Shown here one piece after another: positions 1 through 9,155 of a stretch of DNA of 36,757 nucleotides (positions are counted from its first letter, which is position 1; every line of letters begins with the position of its first letter). The position numbers and the translations under genes were made by a program. The notes beneath the pieces were generated by a model. That model did not search any database, had not been told where the DNA came from, and saw nothing but the letters and a program-made list of their open reading frames with translations. Source of the DNA: an uncultured bacterium (lineage in GTDB: Bacteria; Electryoneota; Electryoneia; Electryoneales; Electryoneaceae); the NCBI GenBank assembly GCA_913009835.1, contig CAJVXH010000012.1, forward strand, positions 1-36,757, in the 5' to 3' direction.

Positions 1-67
1 CCCTCTCGTGTTTTTGGAGTCAATTCTTTCTCTTCTTTTATTTTTTTTTTTTTGTGTTTTGTTTTTT
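1..67. other. T-rich low-complexity read noise (artefact)
   Basis: This stretch is almost only T with a few G and C and abuts an Illumina adapter. A short-insert read that runs through its adapter ends in A-rich noise; reverse-complemented, it gives exactly this T-rich block. I read it as sequencing artefact, not genome. Confidence 0.85.
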
Positions 68-125
68 AATGATACGGCGACCACCGAGATCTACACTCTT
101 TCCCTACACGACGCTCTTCCGATCT
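68..125 (+). other. Illumina P5/TruSeq universal adapter contamination
   Basis: All 58 bases match the P5 plus TruSeq read-1 adapter, which begins AATGATACGGCGACC and ends GCTCTTCCGATCT. Genomic sequence begins at 126. Anything inferred from bases before 126 is void, and the true upstream neighbour of the pilus cluster is not visible. Confidence 0.98.
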
Positions 126-127
126 AA

Positions 128-415
128 AAAGTGACTCTCGTCGGTCATGGTGAGCGTCGTATCATGAAGAATCGTCCCATTCGTGAGACTCTTCAAGCGA
201 CAGGCATGATGCTAAGCGTTCGTCCGATTGGGAATGAAGACTGGCAATCGATGTATACGAATGTCGGTTTCCCCGGCGACGTGATGCCGACGACTGACGA
301 CGAAGTCAGGGATATATCCACAGACACCTCAGGTGATACGGCACAAGCCGGGGTGGCAGCTGGCACGGAGACATCGGAAACTCCTGCAGATACAACGCAG
401 AGTGGAAACCGGTAA
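128..415 (+). CDS. C-terminal fragment of an unknown protein upstream of the secretin (5' truncated)
   Basis: An open frame runs from the adapter junction to a TAA or TAG-type stop ending at 415. The GTG at 131 has no ribosome binding site and the frame is open back to the adapter, so the true N-terminus is missing. The visible ~95 residues are hydrophilic; the last ~40 are rich in Thr, Asp, Ala and Gly, with no membrane segment and no motif I recognise. It lies ~120 bases upstream of the secretin gene in the same direction. In pil operons that slot is often held by pilP or another alignment protein, which would fit but is not shown by this sequence. The tail looks like a disordered C-terminus. 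Confidence 0.6.
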   Translation, partial: KVTLVGHGERRIMKNRPIRETLQATGMMLSVRPIGNEDWQSMYTNVGFPGDVMPTTDDEVRDISTDTSGDTAQAGVAAGTETSETPADTTQSGNR

Positions 416-534
416 TCCGTGGTTTAGCACGACAAAGCATCGTCCAGCCCAAGGTTCATTAGATGGGTTGATTCGATTCAGTGATATCATAAGAAATGAG
501 TGCCAAGATAGCTGATCCCAGGGAGAAAACGTTC

Positions 535-1923
535 ATGCGTTGCAAGGCCATCACCGTACTGTTGTTGGCGCTGTTTGCCTTCACCACGGCTGTGACCGGT
601 GCGAATGCCGGTACAGAAACCGATGAGATGTCGAGTTCAACGATGTTGAGCAAGACCGTCACAATTGATGCCGATGATGCAAGCTTGCCGACGGTGTTGT
701 CGATTCTGGCCGCCGAGAGTGGCTACAACATCGTAACGGGTCCAGGAGTAAATCAGCAGGAAAGGATCACAGTCCACCTGCACAATACTCCGATTGAAGA
801 AGCCATGAATCTCGTGGTCCGGGCCGCTGGTCTTTCCTATGAAGTCGTCGGGAACAGTTTCCTGGTGGCGGAACAGCGTAAGTTGCGCGAAGAAGTCGGC
901 CTTACCAGCTATGTGGTAAGTCTTCAGTATGCCAACGCGGAAGAGATCGCGAAAATGCTGGTTGATTTCAACGCATCAGTTCAGGTTGACCGCAGCGGCA
1001 ACAAGTTATTATTAATCACCAGTCCCAAGGTGATTAATGAAATTCGTTCAGTGATTGAAGAGGTTGACCGTCCTGCCCTACAGATCATGCTTGAGGCTCG
1101 GATCATCGAGGTGTCGGTTGATGACGAAGAGAAGTACGGGATCAACTGGAGCAAATTGACCCCATTTGAAACGGTTCTGTATGAAGGCGCAAGCCCGCCG
1201 AATGCTTCGCGTCCGAGCGACCTTCCGCAGCAGGTACCGTATGTACCGATCGATGATCTGAACACCTTTGGTAGTTTTGGTTACCAGGAACCGATGTTTG
1301 AGATTGCGCTCGATTATCTGCTGAAGAACAACTTGGCAGAAGTTCTTGCAAACAGCAAGATCGCTACCATGAACAACAAACCGGCAGTGATTAAGGTTGT
1401 GGACAAGGTTCCATACGTCCTCTCAGCTGGCGGCGTTGGTGGTCAGGTTCGTACCCAGACCGAAGAAGTCGGCATCATGCTTGATATCGTCCCGACGGTG
1501 AACACTGATGGGTACATTACCGTGGTGATTACCCCGGAAGTCTCCAACATTTACAGTTGGATTGGTCCGGACCAGACGATTCCCTGGACAGTTGTTCGTT
1601 CTGCAACGACAACCATTCGAGTGCGTGATGGCCAGACGATTATTATCGCTGGTTTGTTGAAGACTGACCGTCAGAACACTGTCTACAAGGTTCCGTTCCT
1701 TGGAGACATTCCGTTTATAGGTGGTCTGTTCCGTCACAAGTCGATAAAGATTAAGAAGACGGACATGATAATTGAGATTACTCCGACGATCATCAGAGAT
1801 GACATGAGTGGAATCGTAAAGAGCCCGCTGATCATGGAAGCTGAACGTCATGCGTTGGAGCAGGCGAATTTTGATGAGAAGGAAGAAGAACATCTTGAGA
1901 AGTATGAGGATAATGGCGAATAG
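535..1923 (+). CDS. pilQ: Secretin, PilQ/GspD family outer-membrane channel
   Basis: Secretins form the outer-membrane ring through which type IV pili or type II substrates pass. From the ATG at 535 the protein is 462 residues and opens with a clean signal peptide (MRCKAITVLLLALFAF, cleavage after GANA). An STN/N0-like domain covers about residues 40-115 and an N1 KH-like domain about 120-180 ('LQYANAEEIAKMLVDF'). The secretin core runs from 'LQIMLEARIIEVS' to the terminal 'DMIIEITPTII', with the family's 'GLLKTDR...VPFLGDIPFIGGLF' block written here in parts. An in-frame ATG at 496 would add 13 polar residues before the signal peptide and has a poorer ribosome site, so I prefer 535. It is short for PilQ, with no AMIN domain. 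Its stop overlaps the start of the SLBB gene. Whether it serves pili or type II secretion is not decided by sequence; the symbol follows the pilB/pilC/pilD context. Confidence 0.9.
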   Translation: MRCKAITVLLLALFAFTTAVTGANAGTETDEMSSSTMLSKTVTIDADDASLPTVLSILAAESGYNIVTGPGVNQQERITVHLHNTPIEEAMNLVVRAAGLSYEVVGNSFLVAEQRKLREEVGLTSYVVSLQYANAEEIAKMLVDFNASVQVDRSGNKLLLITSPKVINEIRSVIEEVDRPALQIMLEARIIEVSVDDEEKYGINWSKLTPFETVLYEGASPPNASRPSDLPQQVPYVPIDDLNTFGSFGYQEPMFEIALDYLLKNNLAEVLANSKIATMNNKPAVIKVVDKVPYVLSAGGVGGQVRTQTEEVGIMLDIVPTVNTDGYITVVITPEVSNIYSWIGPDQTIPWTVVRSATTTIRVRDGQTIIIAGLLKTDRQNTVYKVPFLGDIPFIGGLFRHKSIKIKKTDMIIEITPTIIRDDMSGIVKSPLIMEAERHALEQANFDEKEEEHLEKYEDNGE

Positions 1924-3646
1924 CCTCGACACTGGTTTCATACCAGCAACGGTCGTGGGGTTGGCGTTTCTGATGTTCTCGGCGCAATTTACGAGGCGCC
2001 ACTGGTTTTACGTGGTTCTTTGCACAGCGATTATTTTTTCTTCCATTCCCACTCTGGCCCAACAGTCGGGAAGCGTTCTCGATAGCCAGCAGCAGGCTGA
2101 GCAATTCGAGAAGGCCCGCCGAAATGCCTTGGGTCTCAACGATCAATCGGCCAGGTTATCCACGCCGCCTCAGGCAGCGATGGCGTTGGATGCGCCGATA
2201 GAGGCTGACACCTACATTTTGGGTCCGGGCGACGTTCTGGGTATCAATCTGCGTGGTGGCATTGGCTTGTTTTTCAAGGTCGAGATCACGCCGGAAGGCA
2301 CTCTTATCGTGCCCCAGTTTCCGATGCTGAAGCTGGACGGCTTAAGTCTATCTGCCGCGCGAGCAGTGATAGCTGATAGTTGGAGCGCGGAGCTGGGTGA
2401 CATCCCGATGGACATATCGCTTCTGAGTATGCGTCAGATGCGGGTATCTATTGGCGGTGAGGTAGCGTTGCCGGGACAATATGTTGTAACACCGGCGGAT
2501 CGTGCGTTAACCGTGATCACCCTGGCAGGTGGACTGACCGATGAGGCGAGTGATCGCCATGCGGTGCTAGTCCATGCGGATGGTCGACGTGAGAGTGTAG
2601 ACCGACTGCGTTACCTTAGATTTGGTAACCCTGACGCTAACCCTCATCTGACGGCTGGTGCGCATATCATAGTTTCGCCAGAGCTTGACCTTAATGAGCA
2701 ATCCGTATTTGAGGTCAGCGGCGGTGTCGTCATGCCGGGAACTTATGAGTGGGTTGAGGGCGATCATCTGCGGGAGGCGATTGAGCTTGCCGGTGGTCTT
2801 GGAGCCTCCGCGTTGGGTGATGAGGTTCAGTTGACTCACTTTGTGGATGGTCAACCGAACACGCAGCTTGTCAGTCTTGGTAGCTTGGGTGGTTCACGGG
2901 GTCCCGCGCTTTTTCCGGGTGACCTTGTATATGTCACCCTGAAGGCAAACAGATCTTTTGCCCGTGCGACAGTGATCGTTCGAGGAGAGGTTGAACGGCC
3001 TGGTGAGTATCCGATTCTGGCTGATGAGACCAGACTACTGGATGTTATTGAGTTGGCTGGGGGATTGACAGATCAAGCTTCGCTCAGTGGTTCGAGAATC
3101 TGGCATGTGCAATCGGATCAGAATCTGATGGCACGAGAAGTTGAGCGTTTGGATTCTTTGCATTACCAATTGATTTCGCGTGCTGAAGTTAACCTGATAC
3201 GTGATTTCAGGCGAACCTTGCGTCGCGATTTTATCCCGGTGGATTTTGTAGAATTGTTTGGGGATGATGAGGAAGAGGTAGAGCTGAACAACATTGCTTT
3301 GTTCGACAGTCTCGTGATCAACATCCCGAAGAAAGTGTATCATGTTCTTGTGATAGGCGCAGTAGAACAACCTGGGTATTACGATTTTCAAGAGGATTGG
3401 AAGTACAAGGATTATATCAAGTTTGCTGGTGGATACTTGAAGGAAGCTGACAAGCGGAATGTGAGGATCATGACGTATGAGAGATCACAATTCCTGTTGG
3501 CTAGAAACGGTTTGAAGATACAGTCAGGGGATGCAATCTACATACCTGAGAAGTGGTTACCGACTTTTTGGTCGACATTCAGGATGTATCTAGGCATTTT
3601 CCTGCAGACTGCAACGATTGCGATCTTGATCATTACTAACACATAG
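1913..3646 (+). CDS. SLBB-domain polysaccharide-export-like protein
   Basis: Residues ~75-140 form a Wza-type polysaccharide export domain ('GPGDVLGINLRGG'). Four SLBB units follow, each with the signature 'G.V..PG.Y' and '..AGGL': 'GGEVALPGQY', 'GGVVMPGTYEW', 'RGEVERPGEYPI' and 'IGAVEQPGYYDF'. A hydrophobic segment ends the protein (FRMYLGIFLQTATIAILII). Wza relatives are outer-membrane or periplasmic exporters of polysaccharide. Here the gene overlaps the secretin gene by about 11 bases, so it is probably translationally coupled and may serve the secretin instead. The start is uncertain: ATG at 1904 and 1913 are both possible and the N-terminus carries two hydrophobic stretches ahead of 'TLAQQ', so a later start giving an ordinary signal peptide is also conceivable. 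No cytoplasmic chain-length kinase or glycosyltransferase is nearby. Confidence 0.88.
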   Translation: MANSLDTGFIPATVVGLAFLMFSAQFTRRHWFYVVLCTAIIFSSIPTLAQQSGSVLDSQQQAEQFEKARRNALGLNDQSARLSTPPQAAMALDAPIEADTYILGPGDVLGINLRGGIGLFFKVEITPEGTLIVPQFPMLKLDGLSLSAARAVIADSWSAELGDIPMDISLLSMRQMRVSIGGEVALPGQYVVTPADRALTVITLAGGLTDEASDRHAVLVHADGRRESVDRLRYLRFGNPDANPHLTAGAHIIVSPELDLNEQSVFEVSGGVVMPGTYEWVEGDHLREAIELAGGLGASALGDEVQLTHFVDGQPNTQLVSLGSLGGSRGPALFPGDLVYVTLKANRSFARATVIVRGEVERPGEYPILADETRLLDVIELAGGLTDQASLSGSRIWHVQSDQNLMAREVERLDSLHYQLISRAEVNLIRDFRRTLRRDFIPVDFVELFGDDEEEVELNNIALFDSLVINIPKKVYHVLVIGAVEQPGYYDFQEDWKYKDYIKFAGGYLKEADKRNVRIMTYERSQFLLARNGLKIQSGDAIYIPEKWLPTFWSTFRMYLGIFLQTATIAILIITNT

Positions 3647-3738
3647 AGTACGAGAGCAAGTAACGCATCCGTCTGTGATTGGACTATCCTGAGTAATGGG
3701 GGAGCCAGAAAGATGGATAGACCTATTCACGATTGAAT

Positions 3739-3775
3739 ACTACATGTAGTTAGCTGATAGCGGTATAGTACCGCT
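3739..3775. promoter_or_regulatory. Two dyads in the leader of the Ig-like lipoprotein gene
   Basis: ACTACATGTAGT at 3739-3750 is a perfect 12-base palindrome. AGCGGTA-TAG-TACCGCT at 3759-3775 is a perfect 7-bp hairpin that ends seven bases before the AGGAGG site (3782-3787). The palindrome could be an operator and the hairpin could affect initiation; neither role is shown. No convincing -35/-10 pair was found here. Confidence 0.45.
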
Positions 3776-3792
3776 GAACGCAGGAGGTAGAG

Positions 3793-6700
3793 ATGATTCG
3801 AAAGCACATTACGTTTTCACTGACACTGCTGGTGCTGTTCGCAGCCTTCGCGCTCGTATCGTGCGGTGACAAGAATCCGATTGGGGGTACCCCCGGCAAT
3901 ACTGATGGGCCTACGTTGTTGGTAGCCTCTCTGGATTTAGAGCTGGCGGACATTGACCTCTCGGGGTATTATGGCAGTCAAGACACCGTGATGGTCACCG
4001 CAACTGCGCGTGATAACAGCGGCGCACTGGTTAGTGATGCTACGGTCACTATCACAACCACAGATTTCGGTGCGATCCAGTATGTTACAGGAAACAACAA
4101 GACTGATTCCAATGGACAGCTTAAGGCTCGCCTGATCGTAACCTATTTGTCCTTTGGTGAGAACAACCAGACAGAGGTCCAGGCGATTGCCGGTACCGTA
4201 AAATCTCAAACGAGCACAGTAACCGCGACGACAGAAGATATTATCGTCGTGATGACGGCTGATCCTGCGAATGCCGTTGCCCTTGCGGGACAACCTGCAT
4301 TGAGCAATATCACGGTGAGGGTGTCGAATTTGTCCGGCATTTTCGTTCCGGGTGTTGCCATCAATCTTGAGATCATCAACGGCGCAAGCGCCAACCTGAC
4401 CGAACCTGTCTGGAACAACGCTACCACATCTTACACCTCTACGCTTTCAGTGGACGAAGTACAGGGCATGCTGGAAGTTGTGTTGAGAGCTTATGTTGAT
4501 GTCCCAGGCGGTCAACAGATCACTTCAGTAACAACCATTGGTGACGAGCTGCCGGCGATGGTTCCCATTGAAGGTTCTCCAGTCCTTGACGGTCAGGGAC
4601 GTAACGGAAATCCGCCTTTCGACATTGTTGAACAGGGCGAAGGTGCCGTTGCTGATGGCAACCCATTCTTGGGCAAGGGTTCTGTGCAATTGGAAACTTG
4701 GGAAGCTAACGAAACACTCGATGAGAAGAGCCTTCGTTACACCAGGGCTATTGTTGATGCCGATACCGTGACCGTTAATTGGACTGTCTGGGGTTCTCAG
4801 GTATCCCAGATATATCTTAGCATTTCCCCCGATGATCTGACCGCGATGCCGGGAGAGAACCTTCAGACAACGGTTACCATCGTTGCAGCTGACGAGAACA
4901 ACAACGGTATCCCCAGCCTGCCGTTATTCCTCAAATTGAGCAATGTGAACCTGGCAGAAGGTGTAGGTACGATAAGCATACCGGCTATTACCGACACTAC
5001 AGGTTTCACGATTGCTACGATCAACACTAATGGGGAGCACGGAACCTGGGTAGTTGAAGCACGCACCAATCCATCCATAGCTACGGCATGGACGGATACA
5101 TTGCAGGTGGATTCAGGCTCTGAAGTTGTTGCGGTCTACCTGAACGTAACTCCGGATGAGATTTATGCAGAACCGGGAGTTTCCGCTTCAGCATCAGTCT
5201 TCGCCATTGCTTACAACGAGCTGAATAACGCTGTGCCATATCATCGTTTGCACATGACTGTCCGTGACCCGGACGGCACCCCGATTGGCGCATCTATTGC
5301 TCAGCCTGACAGTACTGATTCGACTGGAACAGCCATTACCACCATCAACACTAACGGTGATTATGGCGATTGGGTAGTTGAAGTACGTGCTTACGAGGAT
5401 CAGGTTGAACCTCTGGCCACGAGTACTCTTAGCGTGACTGAGGGTTCAGCGATTCAGTCCATAAACATGTCTGTTGACAATGATGAAGTCTTTTGCGTGC
5501 CCGGTGGCAATGAGCAGATCGAGGTTTCAGCTACGGCTCGTGATCTCAACAGTTCTTCGCTCATGGATCGGCTTGTCTATTTCAAGCTGGTTAATGTGGA
5601 CGGTTCCCCAGGCTTGGGTACCATCGCTGCTTCTGACACAACAGATAGTGCTGGTGTAGCTCAGGTAACGATCAACACTGAAGGCACTTTTGGAACTTGG
5701 CGTGTTGAAGCCCGCGCATTCCCGACTCAGACAACTGCCTTGGCCTCCAGGGAGATTGAAGTGACTGAGGGTACGACTATCACTGAGATCTCCATGATTA
5801 TAGATCCAGGTGTGTTGACGCCGGCCCCGCAAGCAGTCGACACAGCATATGTTCGCTTGACCGCGTTAGATGCAAATGGCGCTGGCGTTGAGAACATTGA
5901 GCTGGATGTAAGTATCCGCAATCTGGATGGTGGATTGGTTGGTGCTATCAGCCAGCCTGACTCCACGCTTGGTGATGGTACTACTACATCCCAGATCTTG
6001 ACGAACGGTCGTTATGGTAGCTGGCTGATCGAAGCGCGTCCATACCCTGAGAGCGACTTGGTTTTCAGCACCACTATTGACGTTCGCGCCGGTTCTCCTC
6101 AATATTTCATAGCTGATGCCGACTCGAACAATCTCGCTGTACGGGGAACAAATGGTCTCGAGCAGACAACGGTGTACGCGACGCTATACACCGAGAACGA
6201 TGTTCCGACGAGTGAAACCCACTGGGTTTACTTCCTTGCGGAATCTTTCCCTTATTCTGCTGGCGATGAATTTCGTGTCCGGATCAACGACAGTTACGGT
6301 CAGGGTGTTACCGAGTTCCCGGATCCTCGTGACCCGCTCAATGGTATGCCCTATGACTCAGCGCTTACGGTTGACGGAACGGCGCAGGTAACCGTTACTT
6401 CTGGTTCAAGGAAGGGGCTCATACGTCTGCGCATCTGGACGGAAGATGATGAGGGTACCGAGGACATCATCACTCAGTTTGACGGTGTTCAGATTGTCTC
6501 CGGTCCGCCAGCGGGCATAGATGTCACAATCCGCCCCGAAGTATTTGATGGTGGTGGCGCTATATGGGATCTGGAGATAAGTGGTCGTGTATATGATGCA
6601 CGTGGTAATGATGTAGCTGACGGCTACACGGTGTACTTTGAGGTTGATCGTCCAGAGGTTGCCCATATTCTTGACCAGGCAATAACTGGTAATGAATCGG

Positions 6701-7284
6701 AACACACCAGCACGGTTACCCCGGGTGTTGCTTTCACGACCTTGGAGTATGCCAGTGAGCATACCAATCAGGAAATCATTATCACTGGTGTTGTGTTGGA
6801 TACCCAAGGTAATGAAGTCGCAGATTCAGCACCTCTATTTGCATTACCAATTGGTGAACCAGTAGGTGTAATGACCAGAACACCGGCCACCTGGGACTAT
6901 GGCGTACAAGGTGGCGCACCCGGTAGATTTGCGTTACGTCTGGATGTGTTTGATGGACATGGCTGGCCCATTAATAGCCAGTTGGTCAGCTTCAGCCCGG
7001 CCAAGGGTAGAATCTTCAAGACGGACGACATCAACGGGGAAGAACAGTACTTCGCCTACACTGGTCCCAAAGACTTCCCATACATTCCTGGTCCTCAATA
7101 TGAGGATACGGATGAAGTTGGTGTAGCGAACCGTTGGTTCATGATCACCCAGGATGAGGCTTTCCCGGATCCAGCTGTTACCGAAACACAGGTTCAGGTT
7201 ACTGCCGATATTATCGGGGTACAAGAAGGAACTATTGAACCGATAACAGTATTCCTTATCCGTGATGCCGCACCCGCTGAATGA
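3793..7284 (+). CDS. Giant lipoprotein with tandem bacterial Ig-like domains
   Basis: The start has an AGGAGG site five bases upstream. The N-terminus is a lipoprotein signal with lipobox LVSC, so Cys24 is the predicted lipid anchor; the residue after it is Gly. The remaining ~1140 residues are all beta-type sequence. Four units of about 109 residues begin near 339, 448, 557 and 667 and end near 766. Each carries a 'xPDxL..PG' start, a 'TDSTG.A..TINTNG' turn and 'GxWxVEAR' before its last strand, like Big_1/invasin-type Ig folds. About two related domains precede and three follow, so I count roughly nine. Such proteins act as rigid stalks, adhesins or cell-surface scaffolds. No C-terminal anchor or sorting domain is present. 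It sits between secretin/SLBB genes and pilB, so it may decorate or anchor the appendage; that is inference. Confidence 0.87.
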   Translation: MIRKHITFSLTLLVLFAAFALVSCGDKNPIGGTPGNTDGPTLLVASLDLELADIDLSGYYGSQDTVMVTATARDNSGALVSDATVTITTTDFGAIQYVTGNNKTDSNGQLKARLIVTYLSFGENNQTEVQAIAGTVKSQTSTVTATTEDIIVVMTADPANAVALAGQPALSNITVRVSNLSGIFVPGVAINLEIINGASANLTEPVWNNATTSYTSTLSVDEVQGMLEVVLRAYVDVPGGQQITSVTTIGDELPAMVPIEGSPVLDGQGRNGNPPFDIVEQGEGAVADGNPFLGKGSVQLETWEANETLDEKSLRYTRAIVDADTVTVNWTVWGSQVSQIYLSISPDDLTAMPGENLQTTVTIVAADENNNGIPSLPLFLKLSNVNLAEGVGTISIPAITDTTGFTIATINTNGEHGTWVVEARTNPSIATAWTDTLQVDSGSEVVAVYLNVTPDEIYAEPGVSASASVFAIAYNELNNAVPYHRLHMTVRDPDGTPIGASIAQPDSTDSTGTAITTINTNGDYGDWVVEVRAYEDQVEPLATSTLSVTEGSAIQSINMSVDNDEVFCVPGGNEQIEVSATARDLNSSSLMDRLVYFKLVNVDGSPGLGTIAASDTTDSAGVAQVTINTEGTFGTWRVEARAFPTQTTALASREIEVTEGTTITEISMIIDPGVLTPAPQAVDTAYVRLTALDANGAGVENIELDVSIRNLDGGLVGAISQPDSTLGDGTTTSQILTNGRYGSWLIEARPYPESDLVFSTTIDVRAGSPQYFIADADSNNLAVRGTNGLEQTTVYATLYTENDVPTSETHWVYFLAESFPYSAGDEFRVRINDSYGQGVTEFPDPRDPLNGMPYDSALTVDGTAQVTVTSGSRKGLIRLRIWTEDDEGTEDIITQFDGVQIVSGPPAGIDVTIRPEVFDGGGAIWDLEISGRVYDARGNDVADGYTVYFEVDRPEVAHILDQAITGNESEHTSTVTPGVAFTTLEYASEHTNQEIIITGVVLDTQGNEVADSAPLFALPIGEPVGVMTRTPATWDYGVQGGAPGRFALRLDVFDGHGWPINSQLVSFSPAKGRIFKTDDINGEEQYFAYTGPKDFPYIPGPQYEDTDEVGVANRWFMITQDEAFPDPAVTETQVQVTADIIGVQEGTIEPITVFLIRDAAPAE

Positions 7285-7297
7285 TGTAACTAACTAT

Positions 7298-7336
7298 ATA
7301 TTCACCCTGGGCGAGATTCTCGCCCAGGGTGAATAT
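7298..7336 (+). terminator. 18-bp perfect hairpin between lipoprotein and pilB genes
   Basis: ATATTCACCCTGGGCGAG (7298-7315) pairs perfectly with 7319-7336 around a 3-base ATT loop. It has no T-run on the + strand, so it may be a processing or mRNA-stability hairpin rather than an intrinsic terminator. It lies 14 bases past the lipoprotein stop and 47 bases before pilB. Confidence 0.7.
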
Positions 7337-7383
7337 TCACTTCGAGATTCTTTACTCTCTCACTTCCGAAGAAGGAAAGGTTG

Positions 7384-9105
7384 ATGGAAGCAGGATTCCG
7401 CATAGGCCAGCAGATTGGCGAGATGCTCATCGAAGCAGGTTTGGTAAGCCAGGAACAGCTCAAGGAAGCACTGGAGAAAGCCCCGGAGGAACACCTTCAG
7501 GTAGGCGAAATGTTGGTATCGCTTGGCTTTGCGACGGAAGAGAATGTGTATTCCGCTCTCGCAAGGCAGAACGATTACCGCTTCTTCAACAACGAGCAAT
7601 TGCTGGAGTCCAAGGAAGATGTTGTCCGGATGATCCCCGAAGAGTTTGCGCTTGAAAACACGTTGATCGCTGCTATCCGCGAAGAAAACGTGGTTTGGAT
7701 CGCAATGGAGGACCCGGATGATATCATCGCAATTGATAACTTGCAGAAGATTGCACCGGATGATGTAACGGTCGAAGTAGGTATGGCAGCCCCTCAGGGG
7801 ATCCGTCATGCTATTGATCAGTTGTATGTCCGTATTCGCAAGCAGAGAGAGACGAAAGAGGTCATTGGCGACCTGCATTTCTTCGCTGAGTCGGATGAAG
7901 GCGAAGAAGGCTTGGTCGACATGACTGATACCAAGGCTCAGGAAGACGCTCCTATCATCAAGCTGGTGAACATGATCATCGGCGAAGCGATGAAAGAGCG
8001 TGCAACTGATATTCATATTGAGCCCAAGGAACACAATGTTCTGGTCCGGTACCGCATTGATGGGGTTTTGAACGCGGTGATGGAACCACCCAAAACCGCG
8101 CATAACGGCATCATTGCTCGTATCAAGATTATTTCCAAGTTGAACATCGCTGAGAAGCGTTTGCCACAGGATGGTCGTTTCACGATCCGAGCGAAAGATC
8201 GCGAAGTGGATGTTCGTGTTTCGATCTTGCCGACGATCAACGGCGAAAAGGTGGTGATGCGTTTGCTGGATAAGGGAGCTTTCGGATTTACCCTGGCCAC
8301 TCTTGGCTTTGAAGATCGTCAGTACAAGATCTTCAAGCGCAACATCATCAAGCCTTACGGGATGATCATCATTTCCGGCCCGACCGGTTCTGGTAAATCG
8401 ACAACGTTGTATGCTTCGCTACGCGAGATTATGAGCGAGGGCGATAACATCACAACGGTTGAGGACCCGGTTGAGTATCACTTGGATGGCATCAATCAGG
8501 TGCAGGTGAAGCCGCGAATCGGATTGACATTCTCATCATCGCTTCGATCCATTCTGCGTCAGGATCCTGACCGGTTGCTTATCGGTGAGATTCGAGATGA
8601 AGAGACGGCTGATATTGCGGTCAAGTTTTCACTGACCGGTCACCTTGTTTTTTCAACTGTTCATGCCAACGATGCACCGAGTACAGTCACTCGTTTGATT
8701 GATATTGGTGTACCACCTTTCCTCGCTGGATCTTCGTTACTATTGGTAATGGCTCAGCGTCTGGTGCGTACGATTTGTCCGCACTGTAAGGAGAAGTACA
8801 TTCCGAAGGAAACCGAGCTTGAGTATCTCGATATTCCGAAGGATGAGTGGGAAGCACACGAATGGATGACGGGTCGCGGTTGTGTACACTGCCGCAACAC
8901 GGGTTACCATAGCCGAACCGGCATCTTTGAACTACTTTCCGTGACGCCAGATATCCGCCGCCTGATCTTTGAGAATGCCAGTCAGGATGAAGTTCGTGAC
9001 ATGGCGATTGAGCAGGGGATGGAGACGCTTCGTGAGCATGGCCTTAGCAAGACTAAGCGTGGTATTACGACCTTGGCAGAGATTTTACGTGTGACGACGG
9101 AGTAG
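7384..9105 (+). CDS. pilB: Type IV pilus/type II secretion assembly ATPase PilB/GspE
   Basis: This hexameric cytoplasmic ATPase powers pilin extension. Of 573 residues, the first ~150 form the GspE N-terminal (MshEN) domain ('IGEMLIEAGLVSQEQLKEAL'). The core has the 'RLPQDGRF' region, Walker A GPTGSGKST from Gly332, an Asp box/Walker B region ('RQDPDRLLIGEIRDEETA') and His box 'TGHLVFSTVHAND'. The zinc-binding tetracysteine (CPHC...CVHC) is characteristic of PilB/GspE and is absent from the PilT retraction ATPases. A TTG directly precedes the ATG; I choose the ATG at 7384 because AAGGA at 7372-7376 is seven bases away. pilC follows 50 bases later. Confidence 0.95.
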   Translation: MEAGFRIGQQIGEMLIEAGLVSQEQLKEALEKAPEEHLQVGEMLVSLGFATEENVYSALARQNDYRFFNNEQLLESKEDVVRMIPEEFALENTLIAAIREENVVWIAMEDPDDIIAIDNLQKIAPDDVTVEVGMAAPQGIRHAIDQLYVRIRKQRETKEVIGDLHFFAESDEGEEGLVDMTDTKAQEDAPIIKLVNMIIGEAMKERATDIHIEPKEHNVLVRYRIDGVLNAVMEPPKTAHNGIIARIKIISKLNIAEKRLPQDGRFTIRAKDREVDVRVSILPTINGEKVVMRLLDKGAFGFTLATLGFEDRQYKIFKRNIIKPYGMIIISGPTGSGKSTTLYASLREIMSEGDNITTVEDPVEYHLDGINQVQVKPRIGLTFSSSLRSILRQDPDRLLIGEIRDEETADIAVKFSLTGHLVFSTVHANDAPSTVTRLIDIGVPPFLAGSSLLLVMAQRLVRTICPHCKEKYIPKETELEYLDIPKDEWEAHEWMTGRGCVHCRNTGYHSRTGIFELLSVTPDIRRLIFENASQDEVRDMAIEQGMETLREHGLSKTKRGITTLAEILRVTTE

Positions 9106-9155
9106 TAGGGCAGATACGCTTGTGAGACGCGCTCAAACCATCAGGACAGACTAAC

